Of a stretch of 64,000 nt of DNA, positions 18,067 to 25,717 are shown piece by piece. A program made the position numbers and the translations under genes. The notes beneath the pieces are model-generated. The model worked only from the letters and a program-made list of their open reading frames with translations, had not been told where the DNA came from and searched no databases. Origin of the DNA: Bacillota bacterium. GTDB lineage: Bacteria; Bacillota; Negativicutes; Sporomusales; UBA7701. Location of the stretch: the NCBI GenBank assembly GCA_023415775.1, contig JAEZJM010000020.1:109291-173290 (forward strand). Reading direction: 5' to 3'. Numbering within the stretch: position 1 is the first letter of the stretch; each line of letters starts with the position of its first letter.

Positions 18067-18913
18067 TTGTCATTACCTCCTGCGATTTCTTGATTATTTC
18101 CTGGTCTAGCACTTGATTCATGCTGCCGGTGCGGTAGCCGGCGAGGTCGACCGCCACATAGGTGAACCCGAGAGCCTTGAGATGGGCGACGATTTCCTTC
18201 GCTGTCGCCGGGTCGGCGATACGGGCGATTTCCTCACGGCTCACCTCGATCCGGGCCAACTCGCCGTGGTGCCTGACCCTGATCGGCCCTGTAAAGATTT
18301 TCATTAACGCCGCCTCAGCTTTTTCGATCTGGGCGAGTTTTGCCTCAGTGACCGGCTGGCCGTACGCCACCCGCGAAGAAAGGCAGGCGGCGGCAGGCTT
18401 GTTCCACGTAGGCAGCCGCCACTGGCGGGATAGATCGCGGATCTTGCCTTTAGTAAGCCCGACCTCCAGCAGCGGGCTGCGCACTGTCGCCAGTTCAGCC
18501 ACTGCCTTCATACCCGGCCGATAATCGCCGCAATCGTCGGCGTTGGCGCCCTCAAGCACCCAGCGGAACCCTTCGGCGGCGGCCCACGCCGCGAGCGCCG
18601 TAAACCGTCCTTTCTTGCAGTGATAACATCGGTCGGCGTCGTTTTTGACGAATTCGGCGCTGTCCAGCTCGTTCTGCGGCAGCAGCACATGGCGGATGCC
18701 GATCCAGCGGGCGACCTCAGCCGCCGCCTCCCGCTCGCTTTGCGGGAGGGTGGGCGAATAGCAGGTCACGGCCACCGCCTGCTCGCCGAGGACACGGTGG
18801 GCGGCGGCGGCTAAAAAAGAGCTGTCCACCCCGCCGGAAAAGCCGACAACCGCGCTGCCCATCTCCGCCAATAAGCCATTGAGCCTGTGTAGCTTGTCAT
18901 GAATAGCCGCCAC
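18059..18913 (-). CDS. larE: ATP-dependent sacrificial sulfur transferase LarE
   Basis: A 284-residue PP-loop ATPase: GFSGGVDSSFLAAAAHRVLG (residues about 24-43) binds the pyrophosphate, and AACLSSR near residue 175 carries the cysteine that in well-studied LarE is consumed as sulfur donor while making the nickel-pincer nucleotide of lactate racemase. A CYHCKKG motif (about residue 100) is also present. The GTG start has AGGGGGG upstream. No larA, larB or larC gene lies in the window. Linkage and overlap with cysK and a sulfur-type leader suggest either cysteine resupply for LarE or a wider sulfur-transfer role. The family call is firm; the physiological product is inference. Confidence 0.9.
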
Positions 18914-18949
18914 TAGAACGCCCCCCTGTGAATACCATTATAAAATAAC

Positions 18950-18988
18950 AAGGCCGAGGACAGCCCCTGTCGGGGCATCCTCGGCCTT
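18950..18988 (-). terminator. Attenuator terminator before larE-cysK
   Basis: Outer arms AAGGCCGAGGA/TCCTCGGCCTT plus an inner CCCC/GGGG stem form a long GC-rich hairpin followed on the minus strand by a U-rich tract (UUGUUAUUUUAU). It lies between the promoter and the larE start. Its first six transcribed bases are also the 3' arm of the upstream conserved hairpin, so both cannot be fully paired at once. Confidence 0.75.
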
Positions 18989-19006
18989 CAGTCTTGCTGA
19001 TCAGCC
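18983..19006 (-). promoter_or_regulatory. Conserved sulfur-leader hairpin, copy A (larE-cysK)
   Basis: On the transcribed strand the element has outer arms GGCU/GGCC, an asymmetric internal loop (GA on the 5' side, A on the 3' side), inner arms UCAG/CUGA and a five-base loop CAAGA. It begins about 20 bases after the predicted transcription start, and its 3' arm overlaps the following terminator. Three further copies lie before metY, metQ and metA. I know no family with this pattern. Confidence 0.65.
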
Positions 19007-19026
19007 GGAAGTATTACGTTGGCTTA

Positions 19027-19055
19027 AGATTATCATACCCGACTGCCGTTGTCAA
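19027..19055 (-). promoter_or_regulatory. Sigma-A type promoter of larE-cysK
   Basis: TTGACA (19050-19055 on the complement) and TAATCT (19027-19032) are separated by 17 bases, directly upstream of the conserved hairpin and terminator. The predicted leader is about 110 nucleotides. Confidence 0.7.
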
Positions 19056-19064
19056 CATTGTTTT

Positions 19065-20354
19065 TTACACTTGCGAGGCGACCAGGGCCTGCTCCAGGTC
19101 AGCGATAAGGTCGGCGGCGTCTTCGAGACCCAGCGACAGGCGGATGAGTTCGTCCGGAGCACCGGCGCTGGCCCGCTGGGCGGGCGTGAGCTGGGAGTGG
19201 GTGGTGCTGGCCGGGTGGATGACCAGCGACTTGGCGTCGCCGACGTTGGCCAGCAGCGAGAAAAGCTTAAGGGCGTCGATGAATTTCTTGCCCGCCTCCA
19301 GGCCGCCCTTGATGCCGAAGGTGAGGATGGCGCCCGCGCCCTTGGGCAGATACTTACCTGCCAGTTTATGGTCGGGATGGCCCGGCAGGCCAGGGTAGCT
19401 CACCCATTCGACCAGCTTGTGTCCGGCCAGGTATTGAGCCACCGCCAGGGCGTTGGCGCTGTGCCGCTCCATCCTGAGCGGCAGCGTCTCCAGCCCCTGC
19501 AGGAAAAGAAAACTGTTAAACGGACTGACGGTCGCGCCCAAGTCGCGGAGAATCTGCGTCCGCAAACGGATGATGTAGGCCAGCGGCCCCAGCGCTTCCG
19601 TATAGCGCAGGCCGTTGTAGCTGGGGTCGGGTTCGCTCAGCAGCGGGAACTTGCCGTTCGCCCAGTCGAATTTGCCGCTGTCCACCACCACGCCGCCCAT
19701 CGAGGTGCCGTGCCCGCCGATGAACTTGGTGGCCGAATGGACGACGACATCAGCGCCGAACTCGATCGGCCGGCAGAGGTAAGGAGTGGCGAATGTGCTG
19801 TCGATGATGAGCGGAATGCTGTTTTCATGGGCCACCGCCGCCACTTTCTCGATATCCAGCACATCGATCTTCGGGTTGCCGATCGTCTCGGCGTACAGGG
19901 CTTTGGTCTTGGGCGTGATGGCCTTCCGGAAATTCTCCGGGTCGCGGGGATCGACGAATTTAACCTTGATGCCCAGCCGTGGCAGGGTGTACGCGAACAT
20001 GTTGTACGTGCCCCCGTACAGGGTGGACGAACTGACGATCTCTTCCCCGGCCTCGGCGATGTTGAAGATGGCGGCGCTGATGGCTGCGTGCCCGGATGCG
20101 AACGCCAGCGCTCCCACGCCGCCTTCCAGGGCGGCGATGCGCTTCTCGAAGACGTCGGTCGTTGGATTCATCAGCCGGGTGTAAATATTGCCGGACTCCT
20201 TGAGGGCGAAAAGATTGGCGGCGTGCTCGGTGTCGTTGAAAACGTACGAAGTGGTCTGGTAAATAGGTACGGCCCGCGACCCGGTGGTCGGGTCGGGCGC
20301 CTGTCCGCCGTGGACGGCTAGGGTGTCGAAGCGCAGGTTTTCGGGTAACGCCAT
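19065..20354 (-). CDS. metY: O-acetylhomoserine sulfhydrylase (O-acetylhomoserine aminocarboxypropyltransferase)
   Basis: A 429-residue Cys/Met-metabolism PLP enzyme that converts O-acetylhomoserine plus sulfide to homocysteine. PLP lysine in VVHSATKFIGGHGTSMGG (about residue 210); FDTLAVHGGQAPDPTTGSRAVPIYQTTSY is the typical N-terminus of the MetY subgroup, and the length (about 430) separates it from shorter cystathionine synthases. GAGGAGG precedes the ATG. Upstream on the same strand are two YezD-like genes and a SAM-I riboswitch, plus copy B of the conserved hairpin. The partner MetA in this window carries the glutamate that specifies acetyl transfer, consistent with direct sulfhydrylation. 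Confidence 0.94.
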   Translation of the reverse strand: MALPENLRFDTLAVHGGQAPDPTTGSRAVPIYQTTSYVFNDTEHAANLFALKESGNIYTRLMNPTTDVFEKRIAALEGGVGALAFASGHAAISAAIFNIAEAGEEIVSSSTLYGGTYNMFAYTLPRLGIKVKFVDPRDPENFRKAITPKTKALYAETIGNPKIDVLDIEKVAAVAHENSIPLIIDSTFATPYLCRPIEFGADVVVHSATKFIGGHGTSMGGVVVDSGKFDWANGKFPLLSEPDPSYNGLRYTEALGPLAYIIRLRTQILRDLGATVSPFNSFLFLQGLETLPLRMERHSANALAVAQYLAGHKLVEWVSYPGLPGHPDHKLAGKYLPKGAGAILTFGIKGGLEAGKKFIDALKLFSLLANVGDAKSLVIHPASTTHSQLTPAQRASAGAPDELIRLSLGLEDAADLIADLEQALVASQV

Positions 20355-20391
20355 GGTTATTTCCTCCTCTGATGCTTTTTGATATATCCCT

Positions 20392-20415
20392 AGCCTTCAG
20401 TCTGTCTGATCGGCC
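20392..20415 (-). promoter_or_regulatory. Conserved sulfur-leader hairpin, copy B (metY)
   Basis: Outer arms GGCC/GGCU, GA/A internal loop, inner arms UCAG/CUGA, loop ACAGA, lying between the YezD-like gene and the metY start. Relative to copies A and C the outer stem has swapped its G-U pair to the other end while keeping pairing. Here no terminator follows; the metY ribosome-binding site lies about 20 bases downstream, so control of translation or RNA stability is more likely. Confidence 0.6.
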
Positions 20416-20420
20416 CGAAA

Positions 20421-20609
20421 TCAGATGCCCTCGCCGTTCACCCCTTCGAGGCTGGGCAGGCGTCTTTTCTCCGTCCTGTCGATCTGAGTCACTTTCCCGT
20501 CTTTGATCATGATGACCAGTTGCCCATATTGCAGACCGCCGAGCGCTTTGGTTATCTCCGCCCGCAGCGTCGGAAAATCCTGGCCGCCGGCCATTTTCTT
20601 AGCGTCCAT
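20421..20609 (-). CDS. YezD family protein (DUF2292), second copy
   Basis: A 62-residue protein with the family core: I..AL.GLQYGQLVIMIKDGKVTQIDRTEKRRL. YezD-like proteins are small, of unknown function, and commonly encoded in sulfur assimilation operons of Firmicutes. It follows a paralogue and precedes metY under the same SAM riboswitch. A slightly longer tail (LPSLEGVNGEGI) distinguishes it from the first copy. A role as a small sulfur-metabolism regulator or chaperone is only suggested by linkage. Confidence 0.8.
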   Translation of the reverse strand: MDAKKMAGGQDFPTLRAEITKALGGLQYGQLVIMIKDGKVTQIDRTEKRRLPSLEGVNGEGI

Positions 20610-20632
20610 CGTTATCTCCCCCCGAAGCCCCG

Positions 20633-20797
20633 TCAGGCCAGCCGGATTTTCTCGTTAATCTCGATCTGGATAACCTTGCCGTCCTGAACGACGACCGTTA
20701 TCGAGCCATAGCCGATGCTCCGCACCGCCGTCTCGATCTTTTCCCACACCCGCGGCGGCAGACTGTCCTGGGCCGGGGGATTTTTTTTGTCCGCCAT
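20633..20797 (-). CDS. YezD family protein (DUF2292), first copy
   Basis: A 54-residue protein (MADKKNPP start) with the DUF2292 core SIGYGSITVVVQDGKVIQIEINEKIRL. The ATG at 20797 has GGAGGG seven bases upstream; a start ten codons earlier has no such signal. It is the first gene after the SAM-I riboswitch, so expression should fall when S-adenosylmethionine is abundant. The two YezD copies are about 40 percent alike by eye, an old tandem duplication. Confidence 0.8.
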   Translation of the reverse strand: MADKKNPPAQDSLPPRVWEKIETAVRSIGYGSITVVVQDGKVIQIEINEKIRLA

Positions 20798-20869
20798 CAC
20801 TTTTCCCTCCACGCAATTATTATTCACGGAGATTCGCCGGCGTAGCTATCTGGCAGTATTCGGGGCAAA

Positions 20870-21018
20870 CAAAAAATCCTTCCCCGGAGGAAAGGATTCG
20901 TGTGCGGTACGCCTCTCCTCTCATCTGCCAGGATTGCTCCTGCTGGATTTGGCACCACTGCGTTGCCGCCGGTTGCCGGGTGTCATCGGGCCAGTCCCTC
21001 GACCTCTCTGGATAAGAG
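20870..21018 (-). promoter_or_regulatory. SAM-I (S-box) riboswitch with terminator, yezD-yezD-metY operon
   Basis: Transcribed from the minus strand. The aptamer (21018 to about 20912) shows the S-box hallmarks: CUUAUCCAGAGAGGU at the start, GGGACUGGCCCGAUGA with the kink-turn, CCCGGCAACC, GGUGCCAAAUCC and a closing GAUGAGAGG. It is followed by a terminator (20870-20898, AAUCCUUUCCUCC paired with GGGGAAGGAUU and a U run). Binding of S-adenosylmethionine should stop transcription. A near copy precedes metQ. Confidence 0.95.
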
Positions 21019-21029
21019 TGTATATTCGG

Positions 21030-21067
21030 TTGCTTATGATATTACACGCAATCATAAGCAAAGTCAA
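21030..21067 (-). promoter_or_regulatory. Promoter and inverted-repeat operator of the yezD-metY operon
   Basis: TTGACT (complement of 21062-21067) and TAATAT (complement of 21039-21044) with a 17-base spacer lie just ahead of the SAM riboswitch. A perfect 11-base inverted repeat, TTGCTTATGAT (21030-21040) and ATCATAAGCAA (21051-21061), covers the -10 box and most of the spacer, where a repressor would block polymerase. The matching metQ promoter lacks this repeat. Confidence 0.7.
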
Positions 21068-21110
21068 TATAGGTATTATAAAAAATCTATATATTCCCAC
21101 CCTCGTCCCG

Positions 21111-22304
21111 CTAGCGGCCGTTTCCGTCTTCCAACCAGTCCCAGGCCAGTTTGGCCATAACCGCTGCCCCGAACACCAAAGCGTCCTCGTCGATATCGAA
21201 GCGGTCGCTGTGCAAAGGATGAACGAGCCCTAGCTCGCGGTTGCCCGTTCCCAGCCACAGCATCACTCCCGGCACCAGCTGCTGGTATTGGGAAAAGTCC
21301 TCGGTGACCATCACCGGCCGGGAAGCGACGAGCCGCTCGCCGGCCATCATCCCGACAAGCGACCGGCGGCAAAAGCCGACCAAGGCGGCGGGGTTGTTCA
21401 CAGCCGGAAAGTAGGCCGGGAAGCTTACCTCCCCTGTAGCCCCGTAGGCGGCGGCGACCTGGGCCGCCAGCCGTTTCACCCTCGGCAGCAGTTCGGCGCG
21501 CACGGCGGGATTGAGCGTCCTGATGCCCCCTTCCAGCTCTACCGCGTCGGGGATAACGTTCCGCGTCGTACCGCCGGTTATCCTGCCGAACGAAACTACC
21601 GCCGCCTCCTGCGGATCTAGACCGCGGGCGACCAGCGTCTGCAGCGCCTGAATGATCGCCGCGGCGGCGATGAGCGGATCGCGGGTCCGGTCCGGCATCG
21701 CCCCGTGGCCGCCCTGTCCCCGGACGATTATATCCAGAAGATCATTGGCGGCCATCAGCGGCCCTTCCCTAAGGCCCACCCGGCCGACGGGCAGATCGGG
21801 CTGGCAATGCAGGGCGAAAATCGCGCCAACCTCCGGATCGGCGAGCACCCCCCGCTCGATAAGCAGGCTGGCGCCGCCCCCTTTTTCCTCCGCCGGCTGA
21901 AAAATAAATTTCACCGCGCCGCGCATGCTTGCGGCCTGTGCGGCCAGAATCGTCGCCGCGCCCAGCGCGCAGGCTGCGTGGGCGTCATGGCCGCACGCGT
22001 GCATAATCCCCCGGATACCGGACCGGTAGGGCGCGTCGCTGGCTTCCTCCACCGGCAGGGCGTCGATGTCGGCCCGCAGGGCCACCGTGCGGCCGGGGTG
22101 TGCGCCGCGCAGCAGGGCGACGGCGCCGGTCGCGCTCCCCCAGGGCACGATCTCGGCCCCCAGCTTCACCAGCTCAGCCTCGATCAGGTGCGTTGTCCGG
22201 ACCTCCTGCCAGCTCAGTTCGGGATATTTGTGCAGTTCCCGTCTGATCTGCGACAAGCGTGGCCGCAGCCGCCGGGCCTCGGCCAAAAAATCGATCGCGT
22301 TCAT
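21111..22304 (-). CDS. M20 family amidohydrolase (M20D; N-acyl amino acid hydrolase-like)
   Basis: A 397-residue metallo-amidohydrolase: GIMHACGHDAHAACALGAA and FQPAEEKGGGA give the metal ligands and general base of peptidase family M20D, and GQGGHGAMPDRTRDPL lies in the lid/dimerisation domain. Relatives hydrolyse N-acyl amino acids, hippurate, IAA conjugates or N-acetyl-diaminopimelate. It starts three bases after the stop of the cystathionine-type PLP gene, so they form one operon. In other Firmicutes amidohydrolases of this type process N-acetylated or N-formyl sulfur amino acids (the S-methylcysteine/cystine salvage genes); that link is an inference. Confidence 0.88.
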   Translation of the reverse strand: MNAIDFLAEARRLRPRLSQIRRELHKYPELSWQEVRTTHLIEAELVKLGAEIVPWGSATGAVALLRGAHPGRTVALRADIDALPVEEASDAPYRSGIRGIMHACGHDAHAACALGAATILAAQAASMRGAVKFIFQPAEEKGGGASLLIERGVLADPEVGAIFALHCQPDLPVGRVGLREGPLMAANDLLDIIVRGQGGHGAMPDRTRDPLIAAAAIIQALQTLVARGLDPQEAAVVSFGRITGGTTRNVIPDAVELEGGIRTLNPAVRAELLPRVKRLAAQVAAAYGATGEVSFPAYFPAVNNPAALVGFCRRSLVGMMAGERLVASRPVMVTEDFSQYQQLVPGVMLWLGTGNRELGLVHPLHSDRFDIDEDALVFGAAVMAKLAWDWLEDGNGR

Positions 22305-22307
22305 AGC

Positions 22308-23426
22308 TCACCCGAGAGCCGCAGCAAGGTCGTCGATCAGATCGGCGGCATTTTCCAGGCCGACCGACAATCTGAGCAGGTTATCCGGCGTTTTGCTGTC
22401 CGGGCCCTCGATCGAAGCGCGATGCTCGATCAGGCTCTCCACGCCTCCTAGGCTGGTCGCCCGCTTGATTATCCCCACCCCGGCGGTCACCGCCAGCGCC
22501 TCACGCCTGCCGCCGCGCACCTGGAAGGACAACATCCCGCCGAAGCCGCTCATCTGGCCGGCCGCCACGGCATGCCCGGGATGGTCGGTGAGCCCCGGAT
22601 AGAAAACCCGCTCTACTTTGGGGTGGGCGGCGAGGAACGCGGCTACCGCCCCGGCGTTGGCGGCGTGCTTCTCCATCCGGCAGGGCAGCGTCTGCAGCCC
22701 TCGCAGCACCAGCCAGCAGTCGAACGGGGACGGCACCGCGCCGCCGATCTGCTGGATGAGCCTCAGCCGCTGGAAAAACTCGTCGTCGTTCTTGCCCACG
22801 ACCGCCCCGCCCAGCACATCGCTGTGGCCGCCGAAGTATTTGGTCGTCGAGTGAACCACGAGGTCGGCGCCCAGCTCCAGCGGCCGTTGGAACACCGGCG
22901 TCGCCCAGGTGTTGTCGAACACGGTGCGGGCGCCGGCCGCGCGGGCGAGTTCGACGGTCGCGCGGATATCGGTGATCCTGAGCGTCGGGTTGGACGGCGT
23001 CTCCAGGAAAATCAGCCTGGTGTTCGGGCGCAGGGCCGCCGCCACCTGGGCGGCGTCGGTCGTGTCGACGAACGATACCTGCAGCCCCCATGGGCCGAAG
23101 ATGTCCCGCAGTATCCGCGTCGTCCCGTGATAAAGATCCTGCGACGCCACCACATGGTCGCCGGTCGACAGCACCTGCAGCACCGCCATGATCGCCGCCA
23201 GCCCCGACGAAAAGGCGGCGGCCGCTTCGCCTTTCTCCAGGCCGGCGACGGCCGTCTCCAGACTCCGGCGGTTGGGATTGTCCCAACGGGTGTAAATGTA
23301 ACCTTTGGGGTACTCTCCGTCGGCATCCCGCTCGAAGGTTGTCGTCAGATAGAGCGGCGGCGAAATCGCCCCCGTCCGGGGGTCGACCTCGTGCCCCAGG
23401 TGAATCGCTTCTGTCTCGATGCGCAT
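22308..23426 (-). CDS. Trans-sulfuration PLP enzyme (cystathionine gamma-synthase/gamma-lyase type)
   Basis: A 372-residue Cys/Met-metabolism enzyme starting MRIETEAIHLGHEVDPRTGAISPP. PLP lysine in VVHSTTKYFGGHSDVLGG (about residue 195), GYIYTRWDNPNRRSLE near the N-terminus, and the C-terminal SLGGVESLIEHRAS. The ATG at 23426 has GAGGGG six bases upstream, whereas a longer frame lacks a signal. It is shorter than MetY and of the cystathionine synthase/lyase/methionine gamma-lyase group; sequence alone does not distinguish gamma-synthase from lyase. It precedes the M20 amidohydrolase in an operon and follows a QueG-like ferredoxin protein on the same strand. Confidence 0.88.
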   Translation of the reverse strand: MRIETEAIHLGHEVDPRTGAISPPLYLTTTFERDADGEYPKGYIYTRWDNPNRRSLETAVAGLEKGEAAAAFSSGLAAIMAVLQVLSTGDHVVASQDLYHGTTRILRDIFGPWGLQVSFVDTTDAAQVAAALRPNTRLIFLETPSNPTLRITDIRATVELARAAGARTVFDNTWATPVFQRPLELGADLVVHSTTKYFGGHSDVLGGAVVGKNDDEFFQRLRLIQQIGGAVPSPFDCWLVLRGLQTLPCRMEKHAANAGAVAAFLAAHPKVERVFYPGLTDHPGHAVAAGQMSGFGGMLSFQVRGGRREALAVTAGVGIIKRATSLGGVESLIEHRASIEGPDSKTPDNLLRLSVGLENAADLIDDLAAALG

Positions 23427-23442
23427 AGCTATCCCCTCATTT

Positions 23443-24270
23443 CTAAAACAGCCGATCGCCATTCGAGCCGTGCCGGCGCAGATGCACCCAGCGGGCATAG
23501 CGCGGATCGTCCCGGTCGGCCAGGATGGCGTCTTTTTCGTCGATATAAAGCCTTACGTCGTTGCTGTTGAAAATCTTCCTGTCCTCGCCCACCGGGCAGA
23601 CCTTGATGCAGATGCCGCAGGGGTAGCGGTGCTCCTCCCGCAACACGGCGTGGTGCTCGGCGCACCTCTTTTTGTCCATGTCGGCGACAAGCCGGTCCTC
23701 GCGGGTCGTAAACGCCTGCGACGGGCACAGCCGCTGACACAGGCGGCACTTCGTGCACAACTCTTGCCTGATGACTTCGTCCGGCGCCAGCTCCAGGCTG
23801 GTGAACACCGACACGTAGCGCACCCGCGGACCGTACCTGGCATTCAGCAAAACATGGCTGTAGCCCACCGTGCCCAAGCCGGCGTACTTGCCGGCGAACA
23901 CGTGGCTGAACGCGGCGGCCGGCTTCCTCACCAGCACCCCAATATCGCCGTAAGCGTCGCGGGGCAGGAAGATGGCTCCATGGCCGTGCTCGGTGAGGAA
24001 GACCGCCAGCCGGTAGGCCATCTGGTCGAGGAGGATATTGGTCGTGTCGTACAGTTCTACGTAATTGATCGACGGGGTCGATTCCAAAATCGGCAACAGC
24101 ACCGGCACCCCCAGCACGACTACCGATTTCGTCTCCGGCCAGATGGCCGCCGGGCGGTACGGGGCCTCGACCTCGCCATACTCGTCCCAACGGGCCGCCG
24201 GCGCGAAGCCGACCAGGGTCGCCCCCAGGCCGCGGGCGAATTCGCGGATTGTTTCCTTGTCTATTGCCAC
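23443..24270 (-). CDS. QueG-like 4Fe-4S ferredoxin-type protein
   Basis: A 275-residue protein. The N-terminal 170 residues match the corrinoid-binding reductase-like part of epoxyqueuosine reductase relatives (FARGLGATLVGFAPA; ETKSVVVLGVPV; GDIGVLVRKPAAAF; GKYAGLGTVGYSHVLLNARYGPRVRY). The C-terminal part has two cysteine clusters, CTKCRLCQRLCP and CGICIKVCP plus an outlying Cys, for two [4Fe-4S] clusters. The HEAT-repeat tail of true QueG is missing, so tRNA modification is unlikely; many anaerobes have such stand-alone reductases of unknown substrate. GTG start with AAGGGG upstream. The next gene upstream is a dead aminotransferase. Confidence 0.78.
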   Translation of the reverse strand: MAIDKETIREFARGLGATLVGFAPAARWDEYGEVEAPYRPAAIWPETKSVVVLGVPVLLPILESTPSINYVELYDTTNILLDQMAYRLAVFLTEHGHGAIFLPRDAYGDIGVLVRKPAAAFSHVFAGKYAGLGTVGYSHVLLNARYGPRVRYVSVFTSLELAPDEVIRQELCTKCRLCQRLCPSQAFTTREDRLVADMDKKRCAEHHAVLREEHRYPCGICIKVCPVGEDRKIFNSNDVRLYIDEKDAILADRDDPRYARWVHLRRHGSNGDRLF

Positions 24271-24283
24271 AGGTATTTCCCCT

Positions 24284-25038
24284 TTAGCGTTGTCGCAGTT
24301 TTTTCAGGCGCTTGGCGGCCGCCTCCAGCGTCGCCATTTCCTTGCAGAAGCAAAATCGTATCAGCTTGCGGCCGTCGTCACTGCCGGCGCAGTAGAAGCT
24401 GGAGCCCGGCACAACCGCCACGCCGATCTCCTTCGTAAGATACATGGCGAACTCGACGTCATCCTCGCCGCCGAGGGGGCGGATAGGCGCCGCGCGGTTT
24501 TGAGCACGCGAAGCCGGCGGCGGACAGGGCATGGTAGAGGAAGTCGCGCCGCTGGCGGTAAAAATCGCCCAGCTCACGGTAATAATCGAGGTTGAAGCGC
24601 ATCGCCTTGGCGGCCGCGACCTGCAGCGGCGCCGCCGCCCCGACGGTGAGGAAATCGTGGACCTTGCGGACCGAGGCGGTGATTTCCGGCGACGCCACCA
24701 CGTAGCCGATTCGCCAGCCGGTTACGCTGTAGGTCTAGGAGATGCTGTTCACGATCAGCGTCCGCTCGGCCATCCCCGGCAGTTTCCACAGGGGGATGTG
24801 CTAGGCGCCGTCGTAGAGGATATGTTCGTAAATCTCGTCGGTGATCGCCAGCACGTCGTATTTCACGCACAGCTCGGCGATATACGCCAGCTCCGGGCCG
24901 GTAAACACCTTGCCGGTCGGATTGTGGGGCGTGTTGATGACGATCGCCGTGGGCGGTCGCCACTCTGGACATCTCGCGGATGACCGATTCGGTGAACTGC
25001 CGGGCCTTCTGCGAAGCATACCCGATTGCGTTGCTCAT
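24284..25038 (-). pseudogene. Decayed class I/II aminotransferase
   Basis: Pieces of a PLP aminotransferase appear in order but cannot be translated as one protein. MSNAIGYASQKARQFTESVIREM is the N-terminus; then about 140 residues are missing, and a shifted frame resumes with IVINTPHNPTGKVFTGPEL and DVLAITDEIYEHILYDGA. An in-frame TAG follows (24801-24803), then a second TAG (24735-24737) exactly where the Schiff-base lysine of S-K-T-Y-S-V-T-G-W-R is expected. After TGWRIGYVVASPEI the frame shifts again before GGEDDVEFAMYLTKEIGVAVVPGSSFY. A deletion, two stops and two frameshifts make it inactive. It lies between metI and the QueG-like gene. Confidence 0.88.
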
Positions 25039-25063
25039 GTATACCTTCCTCCTTTGCGCCTCA

Positions 25064-25717
25064 CTAGCGTTTGTTCAGACGTCTCGCCAGCCTGTCGCCG
25101 CAGGACTGGACGACCTGCACCGTCGCGATCAAGATAACGACGGTCGCCAGCATCACGTCCGGGCGGAAACGCTGATAGCCGTAGCGGATCGCCAGGTCGC
25201 CCAGGCCGCCGCCGCCGATCGCCCCGGCCATGGCCGAGTAGCCGATGAGGCTGACGATGGTGATGGTGACGCCAAGCACCAGAGCGGGAAGCGCCTCGGG
25301 GATGAGCACCTTGCGGATAATCTGCAGCGGCGAAGCACCCATCGCCTGGGCGGCCTCGATTACGCCTTGGTCCACCTCGCGGATGGCGGACTCGACGATC
25401 CGCCCCAGGAAGGGGATGGCCGCAATGCTGAGCGGGACAATAGCGGCGTTCGTGCCGATGGAGGTGCCGACGATTACCCGCGTCACGGGAATGATGGCCA
25501 CCATCAAGATGATAAAGGGGGTCGAGCGGGCGGCGTTGACGACACTCCCCAGCACGGCGTTGAGCTTGGCGTTCTCCATGATGTGCCCCTTGCTCGTAGT
25601 CACCAGCACGATGCCGAGGGGGATGCCCGCAATCGCCGCGATCAGCGCCGATACGCCGACCATATAAATTGTCTCCAGCAGCGATTCAGCCAGTAACGCG
25701 ATGATGTCTGGCGACAT
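25064..25717 (-). CDS. metI: Methionine ABC transporter permease MetI
   Basis: A 217-residue membrane protein with about five membrane segments and the binding-protein-dependent permease motif (EAAQAMGASPLQIIRKVLIPEALPALVLG), which docks with MetN. N-terminus: SPDIIALLAESLLETIYMVGVSALIAAIAGIPLG, typical of MetI. It overlaps the 3' end of metN by 32 bases. It is the last gene of the metQ-metN-metI operon under the SAM riboswitch. Confidence 0.95.
   Translation of the reverse strand: MSPDIIALLAESLLETIYMVGVSALIAAIAGIPLGIVLVTTSKGHIMENAKLNAVLGSVVNAARSTPFIILMVAIIPVTRVIVGTSIGTNAAIVPLSIAAIPFLGRIVESAIREVDQGVIEAAQAMGASPLQIIRKVLIPEALPALVLGVTITIVSLIGYSAMAGAIGGGGLGDLAIRYGYQRFRPDVMLATVVILIATVQVVQSCGDRLARRLNKR

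Noticed and set aside
18914..19064. CTGATCAG within the conserved hairpin as a DNA-binding operator
   Set aside because: The palindrome is lost in the metA copy while the RNA stems are kept, and copies B and C lie far from promoters; an RNA role fits better.
19071..20321. A 416-codon plus-strand frame inside metY
   Set aside because: Antisense shadow of metY caused by high GC; no start signal or known motif.
24735..24803. In-frame TAG codons as possible pyrrolysine or readthrough positions in the aminotransferase
   Set aside because: The gene also lacks about 140 residues and has frameshifts, one TAG replaces the catalytic Lys, and no pyl signals are seen. Decay is the simpler explanation.
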